From positions 1-39,790 of the forward strand of contig DVFM01000092.1 in the NCBI GenBank assembly GCA_018713245.1: a stretch of 39,790 nucleotides of DNA, given 5' to 3'. The notes beneath the pieces were generated by a model. It was not told where the DNA came from, ran no database searches, and worked only from the letters and a program-made list of their open reading frames with translations. Positions 15,580 to 23,418 of this stretch are shown here, piece after piece. Both the position numbers and the translations under genes were made by a program. The stretch is from Candidatus Merdivicinus intestinavium (GTDB lineage Bacteria; Bacillota; Clostridia; Oscillospirales; Ruminococcaceae). The stretch's first letter is position 1; each line of letters starts with the position of its first letter.

Positions 15580-16166
15580 GGCTCCCTCCTGTCCGGGAAC
15601 AGCCGGGCGCAGAGCGCAACGGCCCCCAGCGATACCGCCAGCGACAGGGCGGAGGCCGCCAGCATGGGCGGCAGGATTTCCATGGGCGCGGCGCTGCCCG
15701 CCGCAAGCCGGAGGGCGGACACGGTGGCGGGGATGAGCTGGATGGAGCAGGTGTTGAGCACCACCAGCGTAATCATTTCCCGCGTCGCGGGGCGGCCGGG
15801 GGGACAGTGCTCCGCCATGCGCCCCATGGCGGCCAGTCCCAGGGGCGTGGCTGCGTTGCCCAGGCCCAGAAGGTTGGCCGTGACGTTCATGGCGATCAGC
15901 CCTAGCGTTTCCCCGTCCTCCCGAAGGCCGGGAAAGAGCCGGGCTGCGGCGGGGCGGAAGAGCGCGGCGAGCTTTTCGGTGAGCCCCGCCCGGCGGGCGA
16001 CCTCCATCAGACCGCTCCAAAGGCAGAGCGCCCCGGTCAGGGAGAGGATCAGGGACACCGCTTCCCCGCAGCGGCTGAGCGCGGCTTCTCCCACCGCTTC
16101 AATCCGGCCGGAAACAAGCCCGCCCGCCACGGCTGCCGCCGCCATCAAAGTGAGAATCCAGTTCAT
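15576..16166 (-). CDS. spmA: Spore maturation protein SpmA
   Basis: A 196-aa multi-pass membrane protein with the SpmA pattern: a short N-terminal helix, SLTGALCLWSGLMEVARRAGLTEKL, MNVTANLLGLGNAATPLGL and LVVLNTCSIQLIPATV. The start at 16166 is chosen over the ATG nine bases upstream because GGAAAGG directly abuts the latter. It is translationally coupled to spmB. A sigma-E-like promoter lies 30 bases upstream, as expected for a mother-cell gene. The pair indicates that the organism, or a recent ancestor, makes spores. Confidence 0.9.
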   Translation of the reverse strand: MNWILTLMAAAAVAGGLVSGRIEAVGEAALSRCGEAVSLILSLTGALCLWSGLMEVARRAGLTEKLAALFRPAAARLFPGLREDGETLGLIAMNVTANLLGLGNAATPLGLAAMGRMAEHCPPGRPATREMITLVVLNTCSIQLIPATVSALRLAAGSAAPMEILPPMLAASALSLAVSLGAVALCARLFPDRREP

Positions 16167-16198
16167 ATGCGCCATCCTTTCCAATTTCGGAATGGTAT

Positions 16199-16226
16199 AT
16201 TCTATCGGAAAAAACGGAATAATATC
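16199..16226 (-). promoter_or_regulatory. Candidate sigma-E promoter of spmAB
   Basis: On the minus strand, GATATT (16221-16226) and GATAGAAT (16199-16206) are separated by 14 bases. This resembles the known sigma-E pattern of ATA at -35 and CATACAAT at -10 with 14-15 base spacing. No good sigma-A promoter is present for spmA. Confidence 0.5.
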
Positions 16227-16289
16227 CCTGCTCTGTCCCGCAATCCGGGAAAAGAAGCAGCGGAAAATCATCAATGGAGGTTTTTTTAT

Positions 16290-16916
16290 ATGGATTTGCA
16301 GTCTTTCTTCAAAATGAACTATGGCCTTTACATCGTCACCAGCCAGGCTGACGGCCAGCGCGCCGGCTGCGTGGTCAACACCCTTTCCCAGGTGACCGCC
16401 GAGCCCCCCAAGCTGACCGTGGCGGTGAGCAAGCAGAACGTCACCACCGACGTCATCCGGAAAGCCGGGCGTTTTGTGGGCGCTGTTCTGGGCAAGGAAG
16501 CCGACATGCCGCTCATCGGGCGGTTCGGGTTCCGCTCCAGCCGGGATTTGGACAAATTTGACGGCATTTCCTATGCCGAGGACGAAGCGGGCATTCCTTA
16601 TCCCACCGACCACATTGTGGCGCGGTACAGCTGCCGGGTGGTGGACGAAGTGGACCTGGGGACCCATGTGCTGTTTGTGGCCGAAGTGGAGGAAGCGGTG
16701 ACGCTCTCCGAGGAGGAGCCCATGACCTACGCCTACTACCACGCGGTTAAAAAGGGCAAGACCCCCAAAAATGCGCCTTCCTACAAGCCCGAGGAGAAGA
16801 AGGGCGGCTGGCGCTGCACCGTCTGCGGCTACCAGAAGGAGGGGAGCCTCCCCGCCGGATTCAAATGCCCCCTCTGCGGAGCCGGCGTGGACAAATTCGA
16901 GCGCGTGCAGGGATAA
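16290..16916 (+). CDS. Flavin reductase-rubredoxin fusion (Hrb-like)
   Basis: A 208-aa fusion. Residues 1-150 form a flavin reductase-like, FMN-binding split barrel (YGLYIVTSQADGQRAGCVVNT, HIVARYSCRVVDEVDLGTHVLF). The C-terminal 40 residues are a rubredoxin domain with CTVCGY and CPLCGAG iron ligands and the shortened spacing of the rubrerythrin type. Similar proteins ('high molecular weight rubredoxin') pass electrons from NAD(P)H to flavodiiron oxygen or NO reductases in anaerobes. The start at 16290 has GGAGG at good spacing. It stands alone, between spmA and a terminator. Confidence 0.88.
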   Translation: MDLQSFFKMNYGLYIVTSQADGQRAGCVVNTLSQVTAEPPKLTVAVSKQNVTTDVIRKAGRFVGAVLGKEADMPLIGRFGFRSSRDLDKFDGISYAEDEAGIPYPTDHIVARYSCRVVDEVDLGTHVLFVAEVEEAVTLSEEEPMTYAYYHAVKKGKTPKNAPSYKPEEKKGGWRCTVCGYQKEGSLPAGFKCPLCGAGVDKFERVQG

Positions 16917-16935
16917 CCGGGTCCCGGCCGCAAAA

Positions 16936-16970
16936 AAATCCCGTCCCCCTGAAAAGGGGGGCGGGATTTC
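16936..16970. terminator. Bidirectional terminator between rubredoxin fusion and SDR
   Basis: A long GC stem (AAATCCCGTCCCCCT with AGGGGGGCGGGATTT, one G-T pair) is flanked by an A tract and T residues. It ends the convergent genes. Confidence 0.85.
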
Positions 16971-16987
16971 TGCTGTCTTGGGGGCAT

Positions 16988-17758
16988 TTACAGCCGCCGG
17001 AGATGGAAGCCGCCGTCGGCGTTTAAGACGGTGCCGGTGCCGAAGTCCAAAAGCCCCGAGCAGGCGGCGGAAACGCAGTCGGCCACATCCTCCGGCCGGC
17101 CGAACCGGCGGATGGGGGTGACGCCCTCCGCGATGAGCTTTTCGTACTTTTCGTGGACGGAGGCCGTCATGTCGGTGGCGATGATGCCGGGCCGTACCTC
17201 AAAGACCGGGATGCCGCGGGAGGCAAGCTCGTCGGCGAAGAGCTTGGTCACCATGGAAATCCCCGCCTTGGAAATGCAGTATTCCCCCCGGGAGGTGGAG
17301 GAGGTGTAGGCCGAGATGGAGGAGATGTTGACAATGCGGGGGGAATACTCCGGCAGCCCCTTTTCCCGGCAGGCGATCATCCGGTTGGCGGCCCCCTGGC
17401 ACATGAAGAAGGTTCCTTCGCAGTTGATGCGCATCAGCCGCTCGAAGCTCTCCGGCGTGGTTTCCAGAATGTTCAGCCGCACCTTGCAGGCGACCCCCGC
17501 GTTGTTGACCAGCACGTCGATGCGGCCGAACCGCTCCATTACGCTGTCCAGCAGGGCTTCCCGGTCGGCGGGGACCGAAATGTCGCACCGGTAATAATAA
17601 GCCTCCCCCTTTTGGTTCAGCTCTTCCATCAGCTCCTTTACATCCTGCGGTTCTGCTGTGGCGCAGAGGACGGCGGTGTAGCCGTCGGCCATGAGCTTCT
17701 TGGCGACAGCCAGGCCGATCCCCCGGCGGGAACCGGTGACAATGGCGATTTTTTTCAT
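16988..17758 (-). CDS. SDR family NAD(P)-dependent oxidoreductase
   Basis: A 256-aa classical short-chain dehydrogenase. The cofactor motif TGSRRGIG is at 8-15, NNAG at about 85-88, and the catalytic Ser near 147 with Tyr160-x3-Lys164 (GEYCISK). RPGIIATDM and the C-terminal NADGGFH are also typical. It resembles FabG-type 3-oxoacyl reductases and many sugar or hydroxysteroid dehydrogenases; the substrate is unknown. AAAGGAG precedes the start. It follows the OYE-type gene by 31 bases on the same strand and should work on a related substrate. Confidence 0.9.
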   Translation of the reverse strand: MKKIAIVTGSRRGIGLAVAKKLMADGYTAVLCATAEPQDVKELMEELNQKGEAYYYRCDISVPADREALLDSVMERFGRIDVLVNNAGVACKVRLNILETTPESFERLMRINCEGTFFMCQGAANRMIACREKGLPEYSPRIVNISSISAYTSSTSRGEYCISKAGISMVTKLFADELASRGIPVFEVRPGIIATDMTASVHEKYEKLIAEGVTPIRRFGRPEDVADCVSAACSGLLDFGTGTVLNADGGFHLRRL

Positions 17759-17789
17759 CACAAACACTCCTTTGCTGGCAGACTGGGGC

Positions 17790-19109
17790 TTATTTCCCGG
17801 CCTTTTGGGCCGCTTCCTGGTAAAGGGCGGTGTAGATTTTATCCCGGACGACACACCCGGCCTTGGAGCCGAAGCGCATCAGCTGGCTGCATTTGCCGCA
17901 GGAGATGCAGCACTGCTTGGGGTCCAGTCCCTTTCCGGAGAGGATGTCCTTTGCGAATTCCGGGTAGGCGAAGGCCATCCGCCCGAAGCCCGCTATTTTG
18001 TAATCCCCTTCCTCAATCGCCCCCGCCGCCATCCGGTCCGAAAACTGGCGCAGGTAGGAAATCCCCGAGCCGATGAGGGCCAGGTCCGGGTAGGCTTTTT
18101 GGATTTCCCGGGTGCAGTTTAACATCCGGGCCACCCCGACAAGCGGGCTTTCCGGCAGTTCGTAGGGCTGGAAATCCGCGGGGCGGTTGACGTGGGGGTT
18201 GACATAGGGGTTGCCGATGGTGATGTCCAAAAGGCTGACGCCGAGCTCTTGATGGAGGATGCCCACCAGTTTTTTCGGCTCGGTCAGGTCCGGTGTGAGC
18301 CCGTCTTTTTCGTTGACGCCGAAGCCGTAGGGGTAGGGGAAGCCGTCGTAAATATTGAGCCGGGAGGTGACGAGGAAGCCGCTCCCCACCGCCGCCCTGG
18401 CCGCGGCGATGCTCTCCCGTAGGAAGCGGGTGCGGTTTTCAAAGCTGCCGCCGAACCGGCCGGGGCGGGTGTAGGCGGACAGCAGCTCGCTGCCCAGATA
18501 GCGGTGGCAGGACTTGATGTCCACCCCGTCGAAGCCCGCTTTCTCCGCCAGGCGCGCCGCCTCGCCCATCCGCTCGATGAGGCGCTTTAAATAGTCGTCG
18601 GTGACGATGCGTTCCGGCGGGATGGGGGAGTCCTTTTCAAAAAGGGGATTGCTGTAAGCGATGAGCGGCGCGGGGACCCCCTGGGGCTTGCTGTACCGCC
18701 CGGAATGGGTGGCCTGCATGATGATGACCGGCGCGAAGCCGTTTTCCTTCATGGAAATTTCCCGGATGCGGTCGTTCATGGCCCGGAAGGCGTCCACATT
18801 TTCTTCCTTAATCCAGAGCTGGCGGGGATTGGCCCGGCCTTCCTCCAGAACGGCGGTGGCTTCCTCCCAGATGAGGCCGGCGCCGCTGCGGGCGAATTTG
18901 TCGTACCGGCGGAGGGTCAGCTCGTCGGGTTTCCCGTCCGCCGTGCCGTCGCAGCCTTCCATGGGCTGGATGGCGATGCGGTTTCGGATTTCCCAGCCGT
19001 CTGCGCGGAGCGGTTCTCCCAGCGCCGCGGCATCCTTTGAAAAAGGCAAAGCAATATCATATTTTTTTGCTTCTTCCCGAATTTCGTCCGGGTTTTTATA
19101 ATGGAACAT
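17790..19109 (-). CDS. OYE-type NADH:flavin oxidoreductase with Fe-S motif
   Basis: A 439-aa old-yellow-enzyme TIM barrel: IQPMEGCDGTADG near the N-terminus, QATHSGRYS, GFDGVDIKSCHRYLGSELLS and NRTRFLRESI. A C-terminal CCISCGKC plus a later Cys match the 4Fe-4S motif of the dienoyl-CoA reductase branch. The large C-terminal NAD(P)/FAD module of BaiC/BaiH or dienoyl-CoA reductases is missing, so electrons must come from another protein. The substrate is probably an activated C=C bond, but it cannot be named. GGGAGG precedes the ATG at 19109. It is first in a leftward unit with the SDR gene. Confidence 0.88.
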   Translation of the reverse strand: MFHYKNPDEIREEAKKYDIALPFSKDAAALGEPLRADGWEIRNRIAIQPMEGCDGTADGKPDELTLRRYDKFARSGAGLIWEEATAVLEEGRANPRQLWIKEENVDAFRAMNDRIREISMKENGFAPVIIMQATHSGRYSKPQGVPAPLIAYSNPLFEKDSPIPPERIVTDDYLKRLIERMGEAARLAEKAGFDGVDIKSCHRYLGSELLSAYTRPGRFGGSFENRTRFLRESIAAARAAVGSGFLVTSRLNIYDGFPYPYGFGVNEKDGLTPDLTEPKKLVGILHQELGVSLLDITIGNPYVNPHVNRPADFQPYELPESPLVGVARMLNCTREIQKAYPDLALIGSGISYLRQFSDRMAAGAIEEGDYKIAGFGRMAFAYPEFAKDILSGKGLDPKQCCISCGKCSQLMRFGSKAGCVVRDKIYTALYQEAAQKAGK

Positions 19110-19230
19110 TTTTCCGCCTCCCGATTGTCATTGTGAATCATACGGACCGATTCTCAACATTTGCACTGTTCTTTCCGATACTTCCATGATAAAATAAAGG
19201 AGGCGGGATTTGTAGGCTTCATTTTGCTTT

Positions 19231-19294
19231 TTTTATGTAAAATTTGCTTTTCTTCTCTTTGGAAAAATCCGGAAAAACCAAATTTTACATAAAA
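19231..19294. promoter_or_regulatory. 16-bp inverted repeat pair, likely operator
   Basis: A perfect 16-bp inverted repeat (19231-19246 and 19279-19294) lies between the divergent OYE and isomerase genes. Each arm contains a dyad TTTTA-NN-TAAAA. The centres of these dyads are 52 bp apart, close to five helical turns, which suits a regulator bound at two sites on one DNA face. The AraC-type gene at 21166 is the obvious candidate. The remainder of 19110-19372 is AT-rich and likely holds both promoters, which I could not place with confidence. Confidence 0.6.
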
Positions 19295-19372
19295 CGCCGC
19301 AAAAAATGCCGACAAATCCGGCCGGGCAGGGATTATCATGGAACCAAACCGCATGGAATGGGAGGAATGAAT

Positions 19373-20137
19373 ATGGAACGAATGAAAACCGGGCTCACCT
19401 CGGTGACTTTCCGCCAAAAAGCGCCGGAAGAGATTATCCGCTTGGCCGCGGAAGCGGGCCTGGACGGAATCGAGTGGGGCGGGGATGTCCACGTCCCCGC
19501 CGGGGACGCCGGGACCGCCGCCGAAATCGGCCGCAGAACCCGGGAAGCAGGGCTTTCGGTGCTGTCCTACGGGTCATATTTCCGGGCGGACGAGGGGGAG
19601 GATTTCGCTCCCGTCCTCGCTTCGGCCAAAGCGCTGGGCGCGCCGCTCATCCGCATCTGGGCCGGCCGCAAAACCTATGAGCAGAGCGGGCCGGAGGAAT
19701 TTTCCGCCCTGGCCTCCCGCATCCGGGAAGCGGCTGAGGCCGCCGGGCGGGAGGGCGTCCGCATCGCCTTCGAGTACCACCGGGGGACCGCCACCCAGAC
19801 CGCCGCCGGGGCGCTGGCCCTGCTCAAAGCCGCCGGCAGCGGGAACGCCGGCTGCTACTGGCAGCCGAACCCCGATATTTCCAAAGAGGAGCAGCTTTCC
19901 GAGATCGACGCCCTGCTGCCGTATCTCGCCAACATCCACGTTTTTGCCTGGACCGGCGCCAACGTCCGCCACCCGCTGGAGGAGGGGCGGGATGTCTGGG
20001 AGGAATACCTCTCCCGCATCCGCCGGGCCCCCGGCAGCCGCGCCCTCATCCTGGAATTCGTGAAGGACGACAGCGAGGACGCTTTCCGCGCCGACGCCGC
20101 CGCATTAAAAGAATGGACCGCCCGCCTGGGGCTGTAA
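19373..20137 (+). CDS. Sugar phosphate isomerase/epimerase family protein
   Basis: A 254-aa xylose-isomerase-like TIM barrel. The opening GLTSVTFRQKAPEEIIRLAAEAGLDGIEWGGDVHV is typical, with FEYHRGTATQTA and CYWQPNPD supplying metal-binding Glu, His and Asp candidates and ILEFVKDD near the end. Members isomerise, epimerise or dehydrate sugars and sugar acids. No signal peptide is seen. A GGGAGG site precedes the ATG at 19373. It is first in a rightward three-gene unit with a dehydrogenase and an AraC regulator and diverges from the OYE gene across the inverted repeat. Confidence 0.85.
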   Translation: MERMKTGLTSVTFRQKAPEEIIRLAAEAGLDGIEWGGDVHVPAGDAGTAAEIGRRTREAGLSVLSYGSYFRADEGEDFAPVLASAKALGAPLIRIWAGRKTYEQSGPEEFSALASRIREAAEAAGREGVRIAFEYHRGTATQTAAGALALLKAAGSGNAGCYWQPNPDISKEEQLSEIDALLPYLANIHVFAWTGANVRHPLEEGRDVWEEYLSRIRRAPGSRALILEFVKDDSEDAFRADAAALKEWTARLGL

Positions 20138-20155
20138 GAAAGGAGAACACGCGCC

Positions 20156-21166
20156 ATGAAAACCGCCGCCGCTTTTATCAATGAAAACGCCCAAAACCGC
20201 ATGTCCGACGCCTTTGACGCAAAAACCCGCGCCGCCCTGCGGGAAACGCTGGACCTCCCCGACGAGGTTGTCCTTTCCGCCGACCTGGAGGAAAACCGGG
20301 AACGCCTGGCCAAAACCGTCTATCTCTTTTCCACCTGGGGGATGCCCCCCCTCACCGAAGCGCAGATTCGGGAATATTTCCCCAGCCTGAAAGCCGTCTT
20401 TTACGCCGCCGGTTCGGTGCAGCATTTCGCCCGGCCTTTCTTAAACTGCGGCGTCAAGGTGTTCAGCGCCTGGGCCGCCAACGGGGTCCCGGTGGCGGAG
20501 TACACCGTCGCTCAGATTGTGCTGGCCGGGAAGGGCTTCTTCCAGGGCCTGCGCATCCAGGAAAAGGAGGGCCGCGCCGCCTTCAAGGCCTACAGCGATT
20601 CCTTCCCCTGCAACTACAACACCAAAGTGGGCATCCTGGGCGCCGGGATGATCGGCTCGCTGGTGCTCAAAATGCTGGGCGGCTACGCCTTTGAAAAGCT
20701 GGTTTACGACCCCTTCGCCAGCGACGAGAAGCTGGCTGCGCTGGGGGTCCGGCGGGCCTCTCTGGAGGAAATTTTCTCGGAATGCCAGACCGTTTCCAAC
20801 CACATTGCGAACCTTCCCGCCACCCAGCGGATGCTCCGGTATGAGCATTTCTCCCGCATGGGCAGGAACGCCACTTTTATCAACACCGGCCGCGGCGCGC
20901 AGGTGGTGGAGGAGGACCTCATCCGCGCTTTGCGGGAGGAGCCGGGCCGCACCGCCCTGCTGGACGTCACCTGGCCGGAGCCTCCGAAGGCGGACAGCCC
21001 CCTCTGGACCATGCCCAACGTCATCCTCACCCCCCATATCGCCGGGAGCATGAACAATGAAATCGCCCGGATGGGGTCCTATATGGCGGAGGAATATGCG
21101 GCGCTTCGGGAAGGCCGCCCCTGCCGGTACGAGGTCACCGAGAAGATGCTGGAGACCATGGCCTGA
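20156..21166 (+). CDS. D-2-hydroxyacid dehydrogenase family protein
   Basis: A 336-aa protein with the D-isomer 2-hydroxyacid dehydrogenase C-terminal half. The Rossmann motif GAGMIG is at 162-167. FINTGRGAQVVEEDL, the catalytic Glu in DVTWPEPP and the catalytic His in LTPHIAGS (about 302) follow. The N-terminal half is less typical, as in the group acting on sugar-derived acids. It should interconvert a 2-keto acid and a D-2-hydroxy acid with NAD(P)H, or act on a related ketone. AGAAAGGAG lies upstream of the ATG. The stop overlaps the AraC start. Confidence 0.88.
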   Translation: MKTAAAFINENAQNRMSDAFDAKTRAALRETLDLPDEVVLSADLEENRERLAKTVYLFSTWGMPPLTEAQIREYFPSLKAVFYAAGSVQHFARPFLNCGVKVFSAWAANGVPVAEYTVAQIVLAGKGFFQGLRIQEKEGRAAFKAYSDSFPCNYNTKVGILGAGMIGSLVLKMLGGYAFEKLVYDPFASDEKLAALGVRRASLEEIFSECQTVSNHIANLPATQRMLRYEHFSRMGRNATFINTGRGAQVVEEDLIRALREEPGRTALLDVTWPEPPKADSPLWTMPNVILTPHIAGSMNNEIARMGSYMAEEYAALREGRPCRYEVTEKMLETMA

Positions 21167-21975
21167 TGAAATCCGCACTTCTTTCCCAGCTGCGCTACAG
21201 CGAGGCGGGCCAGCCGCCGCACAGCCATTTTCACCTTTCCTGCGAGATGATTTTTGTCTGCGAGGGGGAGGCGGAATTCCTCATCGACGGGCGGCGCTGC
21301 CCCGCCCGGGAAAACTCCATCGTCTTTATCAGCAGCTATGAGCAGCACGAAGTCCGCATCGTCCGCCCGCCCTACCGCCGGTATTTCGCCATGGTCCAGG
21401 CGGGGGAGCTGGAGCGGGCGCTTTCCTCGCCGGTGCTGCCGGGGATATTCAAAAACCGGCCGGAGGGGTTTTCCCACTGCGTTTCCCTTTCCCGGTTCGG
21501 GGAGGAGCCGGAGCGGCTGTTCCGGCGGCTGCTGGAGGAATCGGAAAGCGGCGCGCCCTACGCGGAGCAGATGGTCAAAAATCTGCTGGAACAGATTCTC
21601 GTCCTGGTATTCCGGGCCTGCCCGCAGAATTTCGCGGTGGAGGAGCACGGCTCCGGCGGCCGGATCCGGGAGGTGCAGCAGTACATTGAGGAACACTTCT
21701 CCGAGGACCTGCGCATCGCCGACCTGGCCCGGAATTTTTACATGAACCACTGCTACCTCACCCATCTGTTTAAAAAGCAGGTGGGCTACAGCCCCAAGCA
21801 GTATATCCAGCTCAACCGCCTGTCCTACGCCAAGGAGCTTTTGGAAACCACCTCCCTCCAGGTTTCCCAGATTGCCGTTCAGTGCGGCTTTGGGGACGTC
21901 AACAACTTTATCCGCGCCTTCCGGGAATGGTTCGGCATGCCGCCCAACCATTTCCGGCAGCAGGCCCAGGGCTGA
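21166..21975 (+). CDS. AraC family transcriptional regulator
   Basis: A 269-aa regulator. An N-terminal cupin-type sensor domain (HSHFHLSCEMIFVCEGEAEF, about 18-70) joins a C-terminal double helix-turn-helix of about 100 residues (IADLARNFYMNHCYLTHLFKKQVGYSPKQYI, then VSQIAVQCGFGDVNNFIRAFREWFGMPPNHFR). The start overlaps the dehydrogenase stop by one base. It likely senses a carbohydrate intermediate and controls this operon and the divergent OYE-SDR pair through the inverted repeat at 19231-19294; that is inference. Confidence 0.9.
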   Translation: MKSALLSQLRYSEAGQPPHSHFHLSCEMIFVCEGEAEFLIDGRRCPARENSIVFISSYEQHEVRIVRPPYRRYFAMVQAGELERALSSPVLPGIFKNRPEGFSHCVSLSRFGEEPERLFRRLLEESESGAPYAEQMVKNLLEQILVLVFRACPQNFAVEEHGSGGRIREVQQYIEEHFSEDLRIADLARNFYMNHCYLTHLFKKQVGYSPKQYIQLNRLSYAKELLETTSLQVSQIAVQCGFGDVNNFIRAFREWFGMPPNHFRQQAQG

Positions 21976-22040
21976 GCCGCCGGCGGGAGAAGCGTTATCT
22001 CGGCAGATTTGTCCAAAATTCAGTTCCGCCCCGGAACCGC

Positions 22041-22069
22041 TTGACGGCAGTGTTCCGCTGTGTTAGATT
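22041..22069 (+). promoter_or_regulatory. Sigma-A-type promoter for the MFS gene
   Basis: TTGACG and TAGATT with a 17-base spacer, about 50 bases before the MFS start. Confidence 0.65.
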
Positions 22070-22118
22070 GGACATAACAGCCGCGGAGCCGGTCCGGCTC
22101 CGGAAAGGAAGGACGCAT

Positions 22119-23351
22119 ATGCCGCAGGCAAACTGGAAACGCACCTTTTTCACCGTCTGGACGGGCCAGGCTTTTTCCCTCTTCGGGTCCAGCCTGGTGG
22201 ACTTCGCCCTCATCTGGTGGCTCACGGAAACCACCCAGTCGGAGCAGATTCTGGCGGTTTCCACCCTGATTACCCTGGTTCCCCGGATGATTATCGGCCC
22301 CTTCGCCGGCGCGGTCATTGACCGGCTCAAGCGCAAGGCGGTGGTGATGGGGGCGGACAGCGCCGTGGCGGTCGTTACGCTGGCGCTGATCGTTCTGTTC
22401 CGGCTTGGGCTGGCCGGGACGGGGGTCATAATGGGCGCGCTGTTTCTCCGCTCCATGGGGCAGATGTTCCATCAGCCCGCCATGATGTCCACAACGCCCC
22501 TCATTGTCCCGGAGGAATATCTCTCCCGGGCGGGGGGAATGGACAAGATTTTAAACGGCATGATGTCCATTGTGGCCCCTGTGGCCGGGGCGCTGCTCAT
22601 CGACCTGTTTTCGGTGGAGGCGGTGCTTTATATCGACGTGGCGACAGCCGCTGTGGCGGTTGCCACCTTTGCCGCCGCCAAAATCCGGCAGCCGTCCGCC
22701 GGCCCCCGGCAGGGGAGCACCGTCATGCAGGAAACGCGGGAGGGCTTCCGCTATGTTCTCCATTCCAAGGCGCTGTTTTTTGTGGTGGGCACCTGCACGC
22801 TGACCAATCTGTTCTGCGGCCCCGCCAACGCCATGAAGTCCCTCCTCGTCACCAAGGTGTTCGGAGGCGGCGTGGCGGAGCTTTCCTGGATTACCTCCCT
22901 CAGCGGGGCGGGGCTGGTGGCCGGCGGAGTGATTATGGGGCTCTGGGGCGGGTTCCGGCGGCGGCTCATCACCAGTGCGCTGGGCTGGGCCGGGGTCGGA
23001 GTCGGATATATTGTCACGGGGGTTCTGCCTTCGGACGCTTTTCCGGCGCTGGCGGCGGCCATGTTCGTGAGCAATGTGTTTATGGCCATCGGCGGCGCTT
23101 CGCTGGAGGCGTTTTACCAGTCCTATGTCCCCGCCGAGTATCAGGGGCGGGTCTTTTCGGTGCTCAACACCCTGGACAACGCCAGCGTCCCCCTGGGGCT
23201 GGTGGCGGCCGCCATTCTGGGGGACCGGGTTCCGGTGCAGGTGTGGTTCCTTCTGGTGGGGATTTTCCATTTCATACTGGGGATTTTCTGGCCGCTGTCC
23301 AAAAGCATCCGGCAGGCGGAGGAGCCGGCTGCGGAAAAAGAAGGGGAGTAA
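22119..23351 (+). CDS. MFS transporter, macrolide-efflux-like
   Basis: A 410-aa major facilitator protein with about 12 hydrophobic segments. The opening FTVWTGQAFSLFGSSLVDFALIWWL, the motif GPFAGAVIDRLKRKAVVMGAD (loop 2-3) and FYQSYVPAEYQGRVFSVLNTLDNAS resemble the Mef/enterobactin-exporter branch of drug efflux carriers. Export of a drug or metabolite by proton antiport is expected; the substrate is unknown. The start at 22119 has GGAAAGGAAGG upstream. It has its own promoter and a strong terminator shared with htrA. Confidence 0.85.
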   Translation: MPQANWKRTFFTVWTGQAFSLFGSSLVDFALIWWLTETTQSEQILAVSTLITLVPRMIIGPFAGAVIDRLKRKAVVMGADSAVAVVTLALIVLFRLGLAGTGVIMGALFLRSMGQMFHQPAMMSTTPLIVPEEYLSRAGGMDKILNGMMSIVAPVAGALLIDLFSVEAVLYIDVATAAVAVATFAAAKIRQPSAGPRQGSTVMQETREGFRYVLHSKALFFVVGTCTLTNLFCGPANAMKSLLVTKVFGGGVAELSWITSLSGAGLVAGGVIMGLWGGFRRRLITSALGWAGVGVGYIVTGVLPSDAFPALAAAMFVSNVFMAIGGASLEAFYQSYVPAEYQGRVFSVLNTLDNASVPLGLVAAAILGDRVPVQVWFLLVGIFHFILGIFWPLSKSIRQAEEPAAEKEGE

Positions 23352-23368
23352 TCCTGCGCTGTGCTGAC

Positions 23369-23408
23369 AAAAAGGACCTCCCGGGCAATTGGTCCCGGGA
23401 GGTCCTTT
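23369..23408. terminator. Bidirectional terminator between MFS and protease genes
   Basis: A perfect stem AAAGGACCTCCCGGG with CCCGGGAGGTCCTTT around an 8-base loop is flanked by A and T runs. It ends both convergent genes. Confidence 0.9.
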
Positions 23409-23418
23409 CGATTTTCAA

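Noticed and set aside
14983-16317. 444-codon rightward frame across spmA/spmB
   Set aside because: spmA and spmB on the minus strand have family motifs, coupled start/stop and ribosome sites; the plus frame does not.
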